64,000 bases of DNA. Origin: Hemileia vastatrix (lineage: Eukaryota; Basidiomycota; Pucciniomycetes; Pucciniales; Zaghouaniaceae). This document shows, in pieces, positions 11,335 to 23,578 of this stretch (positions are counted from its first letter, which is position 1; the number at the start of each line of letters is the position of its first letter). The translations under genes and the position numbers were made by a program. The stretch covers positions 29,090,683 through 29,154,682 of the forward strand of contig JASXTE010000002.1 of NCBI GenBank assembly GCA_030280995.1. Reading direction: 5' to 3'. The notes below the pieces were generated by a model, which saw only the letters and a program-made list of their open reading frames with translations, had not been told where the DNA came from and ran no database searches.

Positions 11335-13271
11335 ATTAATTTCTATCGAAATTAATTTTGAGACTAGCATATTGAATTTTAGCTATGACCAAGTACTGTA
11401 AGTGCCATGGTTTGTATTCAATATATTGGTGTTGAAATTAATTTTGATAGGAATCAACAAGTATCAGATGGCACCATGCATGAAACACTGACAGAAACCA
11501 TCAAATTTATGAGGCAATGAACCTCATAATTTCGATCGAAATTAATATAGACCCCTGCATATTGAATACAAGCCATTTCACATGGACTACACAGACATAG
11601 ATAAAATTCAACATGCATGGCTTAATATTAATTTTGATCGAAATTAACCAAGGCATTAAAACATCAATTTTTATATGGTGTACTTGATCAAACCAGTTTA
11701 TCTAACTGCTTAGCTTACCTATACTTATAGGAATTTTATGCATAGTCCATTTCCATATTAATTTCGATCGAAATTAATGTTGACTAATACATAATGAATA
11801 CATGCTATGCCACTTACACTTTCCAGGCATAGCTACCATTAAATATGCCAGTATCAAAAATTAATTTCGATCGAAATTAATGAGCATGATAATCATGAAT
11901 TTCTGGAGTCAACTGCTTATTTTTATGCATGGTGCCTTGCCAACATTAATTTCGATCGAAATTACTTTTGATACTGGCATATTGCATGTATATATGCCTG
12001 GAAAGTGTAAGTGGCATAGTGTGTATTCATTATGTATTGGTCAACATTAATTTCAATAGAATTTAATATTGACATTTTCATATTGAACCCAAACCAGCAA
12101 ACGACCCAAAAAATTCTTCATAAAACTGCTCATTAATTTCGATCGAAATTAGTGAGCACCATATACATATTGAATGGTAGTTATATCTGGTGTGTGTAAG
12201 TTGTAAAGCTTGTGTTCAATGTTTATTGGTCAACATTAATTTTGATCAAAATTAATGAGCATTTTGATCATGAACTTTTTCAGTCAGTTAGTTGTTTCAA
12301 TGCATAATGGCATTCCAACATTAATTTTGATCAAAATTAATGTTGAAATGATATAATGCTTTTTTGCATGACATGTAAAGGACGGCAAGTATTTTTAAGT
12401 ATTGAAATTTACTATACATGTTGAGGGTAAATATAAAATTTACATATCCATATTAATTTCTATAAAAATTAATGTTGACCAATACATAATAAATAGTAAA
12501 TATGCCTGGCTAGTGTAAGTGGCATAGCTTTTTTTCAATCTGCACTTGGCAACATTAATTTCGATCGAAATTAAGGTTCATGATTATCATCAATTTATTC
12601 AGTCAGTTGCTTACTGTTATGCATGGTAACATGTCAACATTAATTTTAATAAAAATTGAATTTGACATGCTACCAAGCATTTTTATGTAAGATGAAAAGT
12701 AGGGCACTCTATTGTTAAGTAAACACATTACAATGCATATTGAGCATGTAAATATCATTTACACATTAATATTAATTTCAATCAAAATTAATGTTGACCA
12801 ATAAACATTGAACACAAGCTTTACAACTTACACACACCAGATATAACTACCATTCAATATGTATATGGTGCTCACTAATTTCGATCGAAATTAATGAGCA
12901 GTTTTATGAAGAATTTTTTGGGTCGTTTGCTGGTTTGGGTTCAATATGAAAATGTCAATATTAAATTCTATTGAAATTAATGTTGACCAATACGTAATGA
13001 ATACACACTATGCCACTTACACTTTCCAGGAATAGACACCATGCAATATGCCAGTATCAAAAGTAATTTCGATCGAAATTAATGTTGGCAAGGCACCATG
13101 CATAAAAATAAGCAGTTGACTCCAGAAATTCATGATTATCATGCTCATTAATTTCGATCGAAATTAATTTTTGATACTGGCATATTTAATGGTAGCAATG
13201 CCTGGCAAGTATAAGTGGCATAGCGTGTATTCACTATGTATTGGTCAACATTAAATTCGATTGAAATTAAT
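11335..13271. repeat. Array of about 20 copies of a 22-bp palindrome (core TTTCGATCGAAA)
   Basis: Full or decayed copies start at 11335, 11526, 11627, 11757, 11860, 11945, 12046, 12132, 12235, 12320, 12452, 12554, 12639, 12771, 12874, 12960, 13062, 13147 and 13250; one half-copy lies near 11433. The unit is ATTAA, the core, then TTAAT, fully self-complementary. From 11757 on the spacing alternates between about 85 and 102 bp, with three intervals of about 131 bp. Spacer sequences also recur. Most differences between copies fall at the two CpG sites of the core (for example TTTTGATCAAAA). No gene overlaps the array. Confidence 0.95.
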
Positions 13272-13279
13272 ATGGATAC
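11748..13279. repeat. 1.5-kb inverted repeat carrying the palindromes
   Basis: The left arm (about 11748-12513) and right arm (about 12513-13279) are reverse complements with high similarity. For example, the spacer at 12157-12234 matches the complement of 12793-12873 almost exactly, and the spacer at 11779-11859 matches 13169-13249. The centre is near 12513. Each arm contains eight palindromes, so the structure is a palindrome of palindromes. The extra copies at 11335-11650 have no partner on the right. A fold-back element or a palindromic amplification are both possible; no target-site duplication was identified. Confidence 0.9.
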
Positions 13280-13486
13280 ATAAATGTGACATAAAGAGGT
13301 ATGGACCATCAATTTGTTGAAAATACATTTTTATATCTCATACATTATTTGTTTTTCTTAAATAAAATGTTACTCTCTCTCAATATCACTTTATAACATT
13401 TACCAAGCTGCTTTGAAAAAAAACAGAATACATAAAATTCAATATAAGATAGCTATATTACACAGAAGATCACCGTTATACCTAAG

Positions 13487-15164
13487 TTATGATGATGTTG
13501 ATGCTCTATTAATTGATTCCCGAATCTTTACCAGATCAATATCAGCTCCAACCCCAAGTGACTCACGTTCATTCACAGATAATCCTTGCAAAAATGTTGC
13601 TGAATAGCAATTCTTGGGGAGGTATTTGGGAACATTGAATATACCATTTTGTGCAACTGTCCTTTCTGATGACCGTGAATATGTTTTTAATGTTGATTTT
13701 TTTTGAGCTGGTGTATGGGCTAAGTCCTTTGTCATCTTATCCATTTTTTTAAACAAATCATTGAGTTCAGGATTTCGCCATCCAGGAATAGCTCGGATAG
13801 GTGCAGTTGGGGCTGGTGCTGGGCCTTCCTCGATATCAGAGATGCACCTAGTATCATGAAAAAGCACAACAAAACCTGGCACATCACTGCAGAGATCTCT
13901 TGCTAACTTGTAGCGTGCACTAGCAATCTGAATTCCAACTAAATCAGCTTCATAATAACAAAAAGCAAAGTAAAATTAAAAACTTACCTTGGTCCGATAA
14001 CGTTTTACTTGTGCCCTTGCCCTCTTTTCAATCTTTTCTCTTGCTACCCTTTCCTCTTCTTGCCCAAACAACCTTATCATCTCCTTCCCCTTATTAACTA
14101 CCCATTTCTCAATAACACATTGAGTGAACTGAAGCTTTGACTGATCGATTGTATTCAAGGTGGTGAGCCATCTGGTACAGTGGTCGCATACTATGCTTCC
14201 CATGACTTGATTCCAAGTTGATTCTGAAAAATCACGGCAAGTCCAATCAAACGTGAATTTCCGAAAACCTTTTTCTTGCAATTCACGCTCTAAGTTTCTT
14301 TTGACAGAAAGTGGGATCGGTGCTCCTCCTTTTAGTCCTCGAGGCTCAGGTGCTGGAAAAAATTCGGGTAGTCGAATTTTGGATCGCAAGAAGGCTATAG
14401 AATTGGTTATCAGAAATTGTCGATCAGCTGCAGAATTGGCACGGTTAGAAGATTGGACTTGGGTTAGGACAGTTTGAATGGTTTTTAGTTTGAATTGGCT
14501 CCAATCTTTCCAATTTTCAATCTCCAAAGGTGTTGGGCTCGCAGGATATTTTGATATTTGTGTTGGTCCCCCAAGACAATACTTCAGAAAGTGGTAAATA
14601 TTTCTATTTAGACTGTCCGAGCTCCTGGGAACATCATTCCTTCTAACTAAGCCTCTTACAGCCCTTAACCCCCGTTCTCGCTCATGAGACTCTGCTGAAT
14701 TGAGTCTGTGGTAATCACTGATACCCATAATGATTGAGGGATTCACTAACAATTCAAATAAGTTAATTAAATTGGTTATTTTTCAATAAAAGAATACACT
14801 ACAAATTTTACTTACCTGCTCCACTTGTGCTTGCTCCTTGGTTAGGCTGAGCAGATGATGATTGGTCTCCGAAAAATTCCCTCAATACTTCACTAGCCCA
14901 ATCTCTTCCTAGCTGATCAGCTTGCTGATCAGCACTTTCAGAAGCAGAAGGATGATTGGGATTAAAATTTCTCGGTTCTGAATGAGACTCTTGGCCTGGA
15001 TTGGGATTAGGTGGTGGGTTAGGATTAGGTGGTACAGATTGAGATGCATCTGGAGGTGGATCAGCAGAGGGTGGTGGAGGAGTATTTCCAGTATTAGTAT
15101 GTTGAGGCGGAAAACAATCAGAATCGGTTGGGTCAACAGACATCCCTTCAAAATTATCATCCAT
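13487..15164 (-). CDS. Unknown transposon-linked protein, three exons
   Basis: Exons 14816-15164, 13988-14745 and 13487-13927, joined by introns of 70 and 60 nt with GTAAGT donors and TAG/CAG acceptors; frames agree at both junctions (515 aa, no internal stop). The N-terminus (about residues 1-116) is rich in Pro, Asn, Ser and Asp and probably disordered. The central part contains FDWTCRDFSESTWNQVMGSI and a basic tail ending EKRARAQVKRYRTK, followed by a C-terminal part with YLPKNCYSATFLQGL. The central and C-terminal motifs are shared with the protein at 20045-21166, so the two form a family. It lies on the same strand as, and directly downstream of, the transposase (427 bp away), which suggests a second gene of the same element, perhaps a DNA-binding partner. 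Function unknown. Confidence 0.7.
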
Positions 15165-15590
15165 AATGAACTGTAATAAAATAAAATAAAATAAAAATAA
15201 TCAGTTGTTAAAATTTATACCTATCAAAGCTAAAGTAAAAAAAGATACTATGTATATAGTCTTGTAAACGTGTATGTTCTCTTGTCGAAAAATAAAGTGA
15301 ATAATATATAGCTATCAGCTAAAGTTGGAAGGTCAAACTATTTATAGTAGATGAATGAGCAAGAAGATCATTCATTAAGTAAAAATTTTATCATATTTCT
15401 CATTATCATGATTTTATTTCTTTCATTCTTACATTTAAGATAAAAATGACTCATTGAAAGCATGGGTTCTCTCGCAATAAAAGCAACCAAAGTAATTGTT
15501 CACTGGTTTATGATAAGGTAAGTTGGATGCATTGCATTTTTTAATCGAGCATTGAATTATTTCTTTCACCATTTACAAATATCACCAATC

Positions 15591-18500
15591 CTACAAATTT
15601 CCCGAATCCCAAATTAACACAAAGATGTTAGTCAACAGAAAATAAATTTGATTAATTTTTTCACTCACTACTGTCTGCAGTCCAATGGCAGTGACAACCT
15701 CGTCTTTGATTCCAAACATTCCTTTTTTGTGCTCGACAGTAGCTGCATGTCCAATTATTGCATCTTTCTTAATCACAATTTGAGTTGCTTTGGCTACTCT
15801 TACTAACCGACAATGCACTTGTGGGAAAAGCTCATAGGGATCCTTTGATGTTTCTTCTGGACGGAGCTCTTTGAAAGGACTTACTATTAAATATATTTGA
15901 TCAATCTCTTCCTTTGATCTGAAAAGATCATCAATTTGCCCAAACTGGCTATCTTTTCCATAGTAGAATTCAATTGTTGAATTAGCAATGTGTCGATGGT
16001 AACTAGTAAACCTCTTTCCATGTATCAATATGCTTTCTACATTTTCAACTACCCGATCCCCACTTTTCTCCGATGGTGTCAAAGCCCGTCTTGAAGTTTC
16101 TTTTCCCATTCGTGCCCTTACCCATTTAGTAAATAATGCCATACTTAGATGGATCCATTTGTTTTGTTTATCGAGATCAATATGGATTTTTTTAGTCTCA
16201 CATTGATCATTATCTTCAGCTTCACCAAGATCTAATACCCTAGACTTCCGATACCAATGTTTGAGCATTGTTAGCGGTATCTCTCCTGTGGTAAATATTA
16301 ATAAATTAGCACAGCTGAGTTTTTAAATCATTTCTTACAAACATTACATACGTGGATGGTGATTGTTTGGAATTTCAGATAATATATGATTCACCCGCTC
16401 TCCAGACCAAGTAGCTGTACCTGATGGTGGACCAAGACGCTTTATCATTTCAGGATAATGTTGAGTGATATGCAGATTTGGCTTTGCATTAATATTCTTC
16501 CAACCCTCTTCAAGGCACTCACGATACTCTAACAGAAATTGATCTAGATCTTTAAGCTCATTAGTCTGTATATTTTTTAATGTCAAAAAATTGGTGATCG
16601 AGCATAATGTTACAAGTGACTTGAGAAGATAATATTCTCTTGGTTTATCAGCTGAGGAAGCTGAAGATTCAGATTCTTTAAATTTTTCAAACCAAAGGGG
16701 TATAAGTGACAAAGGGAAGTAGAGAGTATACAGCATGTGCCATTCTGCTGCCTTGAGGGATCCTGCCTTTTTAGATCCTACTGATTTTGGAACTCGTGTT
16801 AGCCAGGAAGGTCTTCTTACTTGATCAATCATCTTCCATACAACCTGTAGCTCTGCTGCTGTGATTCGTGGATTACTACTACCTTCATTTTCTTTCTCCT
16901 TACCTTTCCTTTTATTTTCTTCATCTCTAGCTGTCTCATTTGATGAGTGAGATCCTTCACTCTGTGATATGCTAATGCTTCTTTGCCTTAAGTTATACAA
17001 TGAATTCCTACTGTCACTGCTTTGAGACTGTACTGAGGCCACATCGCTATATGGAGGAATAAATTTGGAGCTGGATGACCTACTCTGGCTTCTTGATCGA
17101 TTTGTTCCCAATCCTTCATTATCTAGTCCATGATGACTTGATGACTGTCTTGAACTCGTACGTCTTTGCCGCTTGTGCTGTCTCGTGTGTCCTGTATCAT
17201 CATCATCATTATTCGTGGTGCTTAAGCTACTTCTACGTTTTTTCGAATGTTTGTGCAGTGAAGTATCAGAAAAGAAATCATCATCTTCTTCTCTTACATG
17301 CCAATTTTTATCCTTTTCCAGCTTTCTTTCTAGATCTTTTGCTGCATTTTGGATTTGAAAATAGCTTAGACTGTGATCTTTTAGGTTGCCAAGCATATGT
17401 GAATGCATAACATCAATTGAGCAATATTCAGTTGGACGCCAATATTCAAGGTTATTCAGCTCACTCCATCGTACCCCATGATTTTGAACAATTGATACAC
17501 GCTCCCAATGTGACTTAGAATTTTTCCACTTTGTTGCCCAGCACATATGATCCTCATGATTCCGTAATGAAAAATTTCCCACATTCTTTTCACTAATTTC
17601 ATCTTTAGAGATATTACAGAAAGAGCAGAACATTTTTGCAGAGTGACTCGAAAAGCCAGCCAATTTTCGTATTGCAGGAATGTCACCTATCAAAGAGAAC
17701 AATGCAACTCTTAATTTCCGGCCTCGTGGATAAAGATGTGTCTTTTCAATCAATATACCATCCCATAGAGTTTGTAGATCATTAACCAGTGGTTTTAGAA
17801 GGTGATTAAGCTGTTCACTTGTGGGTTCTGTTGGTCCGGGTATAATAGAATACAAAAAAAGATTTTCCATTTTGTATCTATCTTCTTGAGGTAGGTTCAT
17901 ACACACCATCATAATATTGCCTACAGACTTCTGATGACCTCCAATCCTATTGCCACCAGGCCTAAACCAGTCGACATATAAAGTAAACATTAAGTTGCCT
18001 GAATTTATCGTATATTCATCATCATTGCTATCCAGAGCTGGAGTGGTTATGGGAAAGTTTTTCCAAATTGAACCATCACAAACATCCTTCATCAAATCAC
18101 ACTCTACACGTTCTGCCACAGGGGTTTTCTTCTCAATCAGAAGCTCAAATTTGAACAGTTTGATCTTTTCCTTAAGCCAGTCGATAAAAGAATGGTGATG
18201 AAATGTTTTAAGAGATAAGTATTTTACATGTTCTTGATGTTCCTCCATCAAATACAGCCTTTCATCACATTTAACTGCAATTTGTCCTGCTCCAAACATT
18301 TTTAAATAGCGCTTTGATGATGAAAGAAACGGTTGATTGCAACATAGTATAGATGGTTGAGATTCAGAGTTATACTCATAAAGAGCAAAGCATTTAGGAC
18401 AGCATGTTTTAGTGAAAAATGATTGATTGAGCTTTAATCGACTAAAAACTGTATCTATCGAGCGTGGGACCAGGCGGACAATGCTATCAGAATCCAGTAT

Positions 18501-18969
18501 TCCACTATCACCTAGAAGTTTGAGCTTCTTAATTTCTTCATCCAAAAATTGAGTACAACCTTCTTTGCTCAAATGATGAATCAGAGAAAGCTTTGCTGCC
18601 TGCCACATAATTATTTGGCTATACCGTTCCCCGAGATTTGAGTTTCTAGAGACTGTTGAAGATACTTCTGCCCCCAATAGCAACTGCCCCTATGTAATAA
18701 ATCATTGAAACATCATAAAGACTTTAATTCTCACATTGAACTATAGATATACAGCTTACTGTTTCTGTGGAGCGGGAACTTCCAATGTTAAGTGGATTGT
18801 TGGAAGAAATAACCATCTGGGCCTTCCTATTTCTTTCCTCTTGATGTTTTGCATAAGAATTAGAGCTTTTGAAAGCCATACCAACTTCAAAGGACCCAGA
18901 AGAAGTTTGATACTTTCTATTGACACATCCAAGATCTTGACATTGACATACATGAAAAAATGGAGGCAT
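15591..18969 (-). CDS. CACTA/Plavaka-like transposase (Tnp2 type)
   Basis: Three exons: 18760-18969, 16352-18689 and 15591-16285, with introns of 70 and 66 nt; both junctions keep frame. About 1,080 aa, no internal stop. The N-terminus has a small Cys cluster (CQCQDLGC). The Tnp2-type catalytic region starts near residue 230: LYVDWFRPGGN (Asp about 309), NLPQEDRYKMENLFLYSIIPGP, then FSLIGDIPAIRKLAGF (Asp about 405), CSFC, and SIDVMHSHMLGNLKDH, features of CACTA (EnSpm) transposases in the version common in basidiomycetes as Plavaka elements. A Ser/Arg/acidic insert (about residues 540-690) interrupts the conserved part. The segment after the second intron (EIPLTMLKHW) is the expected continuation after the PNNHHP motif. 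An alternative donor (GTGAGT) near 15664 could change the last residues. The intact frame suggests a recent or active copy. Terminal inverted repeats were not located. Confidence 0.85.
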
Positions 18970-20044
18970 TGTAATTGTGATAATTGTAGGAATAAGTTAG
19001 CTATTCGAAGTTACCGATTGAAGGTATTCCTTTTTTTGAAAGGCACTAGCTAATATAAGCTACATTTTTTTATCAAAAGAATATGATGGAATATGTGTTG
19101 AAATTATTTAAGTTTAAATGTTTAATTTTTAATCGGATAAATTATATATTAATTTAAAGTTATGCAGTCTACTTTATTTGTATTCTGTATACTCTCTGCA
19201 TTTGTACAACAATGCATGCATGTTTATCAGAATATTTTCTATCATAGAAAAAATTCTGTTGTACGCACAAGCATCTTAATTATTTTTCTATCAAATGCCT
19301 TCTGAGTTATATCTAACTACCCTATAATTATTTGATTTTGATAAAAATTCTTAGTTATGGACTATAAGAAAAGTAATCCATATTTTTAACATAATTATTT
19401 AAAAAATTACCCCAAAAATGAAAGTTAAACCCAAAAATAAGTTTAATATTTTGTAAAAAACAATCACAAACATATTTCTTTCAACTTGAAAATTGGTCTG
19501 TACTAGGTAGAATTTTCTATAAAGAAAAAATCAAAAATACTCAAATAATAGATGCTACAAAAGTGTAAACCTTAAAGAATTACATAAAAGCTGAAACCTT
19601 GTATAACTTTTCATACATAAATGCGATGAAGTGACACTCTAGTCTATTTATTCAGGTTGAAAAAAATTACTCAAAAGAATATGTATTACTATCATATTGG
19701 ACCAAAAATAATTTTTTGGTAATCAAAAAATGAACATAGCCTCACATTTAACAAATTATTTTTGTGGAAGAATTTTTTGAAAAGAAAAAAAAATCCGTTT
19801 CTTAAATGAGTCTGCTTTTATCACATAATCATTCTCTTTATTTTATACCATTCCTTTTGAGTTCAAGTTGCATATAAAAATATAATTTATGCATATTATA
19901 ATTCCATAAAGTCGAAATATTTCTTATTCTTAATTTTTGTGATATTTCTCCTTAAATCAACTTTGATCATAAAGTTTTGGAGCTCAACAATTTATCCTTC
20001 CTCTTTGTTTAATTTAATTGAACACTTTCTTAATCTTATTATTT
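18970..20044. other. AT-rich spacer between divergent genes
   Basis: No coding or RNA feature recognised. It lies between the 5' ends of the transposase (-) and the unknown gene on +, so it should hold both promoters, but no clear TATA element could be assigned. Confidence 0.5.
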
Positions 20045-21166
20045 ATGAACCCTAGTAGCTCTTACTTTCCTCATGGAAACCTGCCCACAAACACAAGAAC
20101 ACTTAATAGAATTTTTAATGAGACTTTGCCTCCATTCAATTCTCACTTTTGTAGATCTATACACAATTTTTGTCGTTCACTTTTGGATATGTCACCAGAA
20201 TCAAATGGATGGAAACAAAACCCTACTGAAGAGCAATTAGACAGATTTTCATCATTCGACATGAATTCTTGCAACATTGCCTTTGAACTACCTCATCCAG
20301 AATCAAATTCAGCGGTTTCAGAAAAGTTTCCACCAATTTTCCGTGAATCTTTTATTGAGCACCTTCGCATGTGTGGTTTCCCAGGATCAACTTTCGCTTG
20401 GAACCTAGATTGGTTTGACAAATGGAACCAGGTCTTGGCAAATATTCTCATTAAACACTGGGACAATGCCTTAAAAACCAATAATTTGATTGCATATCCA
20501 ATTGACTCAACTCAAATTAGCTTCTCAAATCAAATAGGAGTTCTTCACCGTTGGTTTTTAGGTCATGCTGATAGATTAAGACTTGGGAAGGATTCTCATA
20601 GCTCTCAAGAAATAATCAAAGTGAGAAAGCATAAATATAGAATAAAAAAAAAAGTATGAAAATCCCTTTTTTTTCAACCGTTTTTATTTATGACCTTTAT
20701 TTCAAATAACAAAGATTCTTAGAATTCAGTTAACCGAACTAAACTTCTTAAACAACTTCCACATTGTGAAACTTATCACAACCTTTTCACAAACATCAAA
20801 TGTTGTTCAGACACCGAAATTGATAATGATGGATCGTTAAGACGTATCTTAATGCAATGGAGGTCTGAAGATTTTTCTAAAGTTGCACAATATCTTGACC
20901 AACAACACTTTGATATTCGAGATAATTCAACCTACTCTGGCAGTGTGCTAAAGGACTTGGCCTTGTACAAAAGAATCAGTTTGGTTTCAACATTATCCCC
21001 TAACCTTAATCCTTCTCATGTCCCCCGGGGTTTGCCGAATGACTGTTATTCTCCCTTATATCTTGCATCTCTAAATCCTCAACAACTCAGACTTTTAAAT
21101 CCTCAAAATCCCATAAATTTACCTGCTCTCCTTGAAATTCTTTGTTCCTCTAATGTGAGTGATTGA
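20045..21166 (+). CDS. Unknown protein, paralogue of the 13487-15164 gene
   Basis: Two exons, 20045-20653 and 20723-21166, separated by a 69-nt intron (GTATGA..TTCTTAG) with frames matching; 350 aa. The ATG at 20045 is chosen because upstream in-frame sequence lacks an ATG. It shares a pattern with the 515-aa protein: STFAWNLDWFDKWNQVLANI against FDWTCRDFSESTWNQVMGSI, a basic tail KVRKHKYRIKK just before the intron (the same place as in the paralogue), and GLPNDCYSPLYLASL against YLPKNCYSATFLQGL. It lacks the long Pro-rich N-terminus. It converges on the SNF2 gene and its last 17 coding bases overlap that gene's predicted last exon. Function unknown. Confidence 0.65.
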
Positions 21167-23578
21167 CAAACTCCCTTAATAATAGGTTTGCACACTCATA
21201 CTCCTCATTTCCACTGTTTGGGACACTTAGCCTTGAAAACAAAAACATAATTTTAATGATTACTATTATCATTAAAATTTATAGAAATGAAATTTGGCTT
21301 ACATTGTTAGCTCCATTTTTTTCCTTTGAATCTTATACATGCTGAATTCTATACTTCCTTGTACAAAATAATTCAAAACATTTACTTCATTTTGCTGCCC
21401 CATTCTATACAGCCGATCAACAGCCTGTTGCTCAACTGCTGGATTCCAATTTGGCTCCTATTTCAACATTGAACATATAAAAAATTTAATATTTTTGTTC
21501 TTAATATGAAATAAAAGACATTGAGCTCACCATTATATATACATTTTGAGCACACCTGAGATCTATACCCACTCCTGCAGCCTGAATCGTTCCAACCAAA
21601 ACTTGGCAATTTTTATTAAAATGGAATTCATGCATATTTTTGTCTCGCTTTGTCCGGCTGAGTTCACCCGTAAGCTGGGTATACCTAATATTGTGGTCAT
21701 CTAAAGCCATTTTTATTCTATTTTGAAATATTAGAAAATTGTTTTTAATAAGCCAACACAATTTTGTAAAACAATTCATTATAGAATCACTTACATCTGC
21801 AAAAAGTCTGCAAAGTTGGAGAATATAACAGCTTTTGGAAAATTTATATCCCTTTCACCAGACAAAAAGTTTTTTAAGTGGCCTATAAGATGACAAATCT
21901 TTGCGGAATGCTGCCAGGTGAAATCAAAAGTTGGAGTTTCATCCAGATTTTTGTAGATTGGATGGTTGCAGAATTTTCTTAAAATCATCAGCTCTCTTAG
22001 AAACTCAGATGAGTCCCAAGGGAAGTCAGTGCTTCTGGAGGGCCCATATCGCTCAGTGAATCCTTCTTGAAGCACATCAAGTTTAGACCTCCATGGATCT
22101 GCTAATTGAACCGATATCCCCCTTTGAATCTTTTTTGGAAGAGACAAAATTGCATCCTTTGTTCTACGTAGGCTTATGACTTTCATTAAGTGATTGATTG
22201 ATTTAATAGAATTAGCCTTTCCTTTTTGCAAACCTGGAAAAAGGAAATTCTTCCATAACCAGTCTTCTTGCCACTTTTCGATTCTAAGAAAAAATATGAG
22301 ACTTTGAAGGTCAGTGGGCCTGTTCTGAAGTGGAGTTCCAGTCAAGCATAGTCGGTGTTGGGATTCCAAGTCAAATATTGTTTGAGCCCTCTGCGAGTAA
22401 GGATTTTTAATGTAACTAAAAGAATATTTATAAAAATTGATAATAAAAATTAAGTTTTAAGTTTTAGATATAGAAATGGGCACTAACTGAGCTTCATCTA
22501 AAACAACTCTATACCAAAAGAGCATTTGAGTCACCGGTATCTTTTTTTGGCTTTGATTTTTTGACATCGTTGGGCTAGCTATTTCATAGGTCGTTAAAAC
22601 AATAGCAGTGTCCTGTAGCTCATTGACATTAGTATTTTGACAATCCTTCCCATAAAGAACCTTGAAAGGAAGTGCATTATCTTCAAAGTGCACACTTATT
22701 TCATTGATCCAATTCGATAGTGTTGCCAGGGGGCATATAATCAGTGTGGCTGAACTCCGATTAATACCTTCTTGATTTTCTGATACCTGGAATTGTCTTG
22801 CTTCACCTTGAGTTGCACTTATAAGAGAAAGAGTTGAAAGTGTCTTTCCCAAACCCATATCATCAGCAAGTATTGACCCGTTTCCTTCAGGCGGCAATTG
22901 ATTGTTAGGAAACTGATCTTTATAGTCATCGAATCCAGTTCTAAGCCAATGGTTGTCCTGGTGCCTCCACATGATATCCAACTTTTCCTTTAACATTCGT
23001 TCATTGTCAATCATAAAATTTATTGCTTGAAGTTGATGTGTTTTGAGAACTGTTTTGATTCCTCGGATAAGTTGATCAGCTTTCCAATCTTGAGTACTCT
23101 GAGATATTTGGAAAGAGCCTTCAAAAATTACATGCGGGATATTAAAAAAGATAGTGGAGTCGTAGTTCAGGATTGGACATAAATCGATTTGTGCAGAAGA
23201 AAATGCTTCTTTAGCAAGACTGATTAGTGTACTTGAAGAAAAGAGGCATCCCCAAAGTTGATACTGATTACCAAAAACTGGAACCAAGTAAGCATGAAAA
23301 TAGAAAGGCTTCATAGGATTCAAGGCACTTCTTTGGTTTAAATGGTGAGATCCAGAGCCAATGTCACCCAATAGTGGTCCAATGTGCTGACTCTGCACTT
23401 GAGAAAGATTACCAACAAGGGTTGGTTTTCTTTCTTCAAATAGTCCAAAAATATGAACATTCGAATGGCCTCGCTGTAAAATTGTGGGGGTCGGTGAGTT
23501 TTGAAATCTTGAAATTACATTCATATAAATTTGATCGATTGTTATTGAGAACTGTCCAACACATCTGAGACTTGACAT
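21150..23578 (-). CDS. SNF2-family ATPase (Rad5/Rad16-like helicase fold)
   Basis: Five exons: 22488-23578, 21795-22415, 21531-21717, 21303-21457 and 21150-21231; introns 71-77 nt, frames agree throughout (711 aa). Both RecA-like lobes are present. Motif I is ADDMGLGKT (about 238-246), motif Ia IICPLATLSNW (about 280-290), motif II DEAH (361-364, with the His created across the first splice junction), motif III LTGTPLQN (about 388-395), motif V VGTIQAAGVGIDL and motif VI QAVDRLYRMGQ (about 644-654). These are chromatin-remodelling or repair translocases that move on duplex DNA using ATP. No RING or HIRAN domain was recognised, and the protein is shorter than typical Rad5. The last intron is a judgement call; without it the protein ends a few codons into that intron at about 21299. 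The frame is intact. Its place beside a transposase and near a Tet-like gene recalls the Tet/JBP-SNF2 pairing known from kinetoplastid JBP2. Confidence 0.8.

Noticed and set aside
11335..13271. CRISPR array
   Set aside because: Repeats are palindromic, diverged and spaced at 85-132 bp, spacers recur in inverted order, there are no cas genes and the context is eukaryotic.
3255..23578. One giant transposon spanning the hairpins, oxygenase, transposase and SNF2 genes
   Set aside because: No terminal inverted repeats or target duplications were found that would bound the interval; kept only as a neighbourhood.
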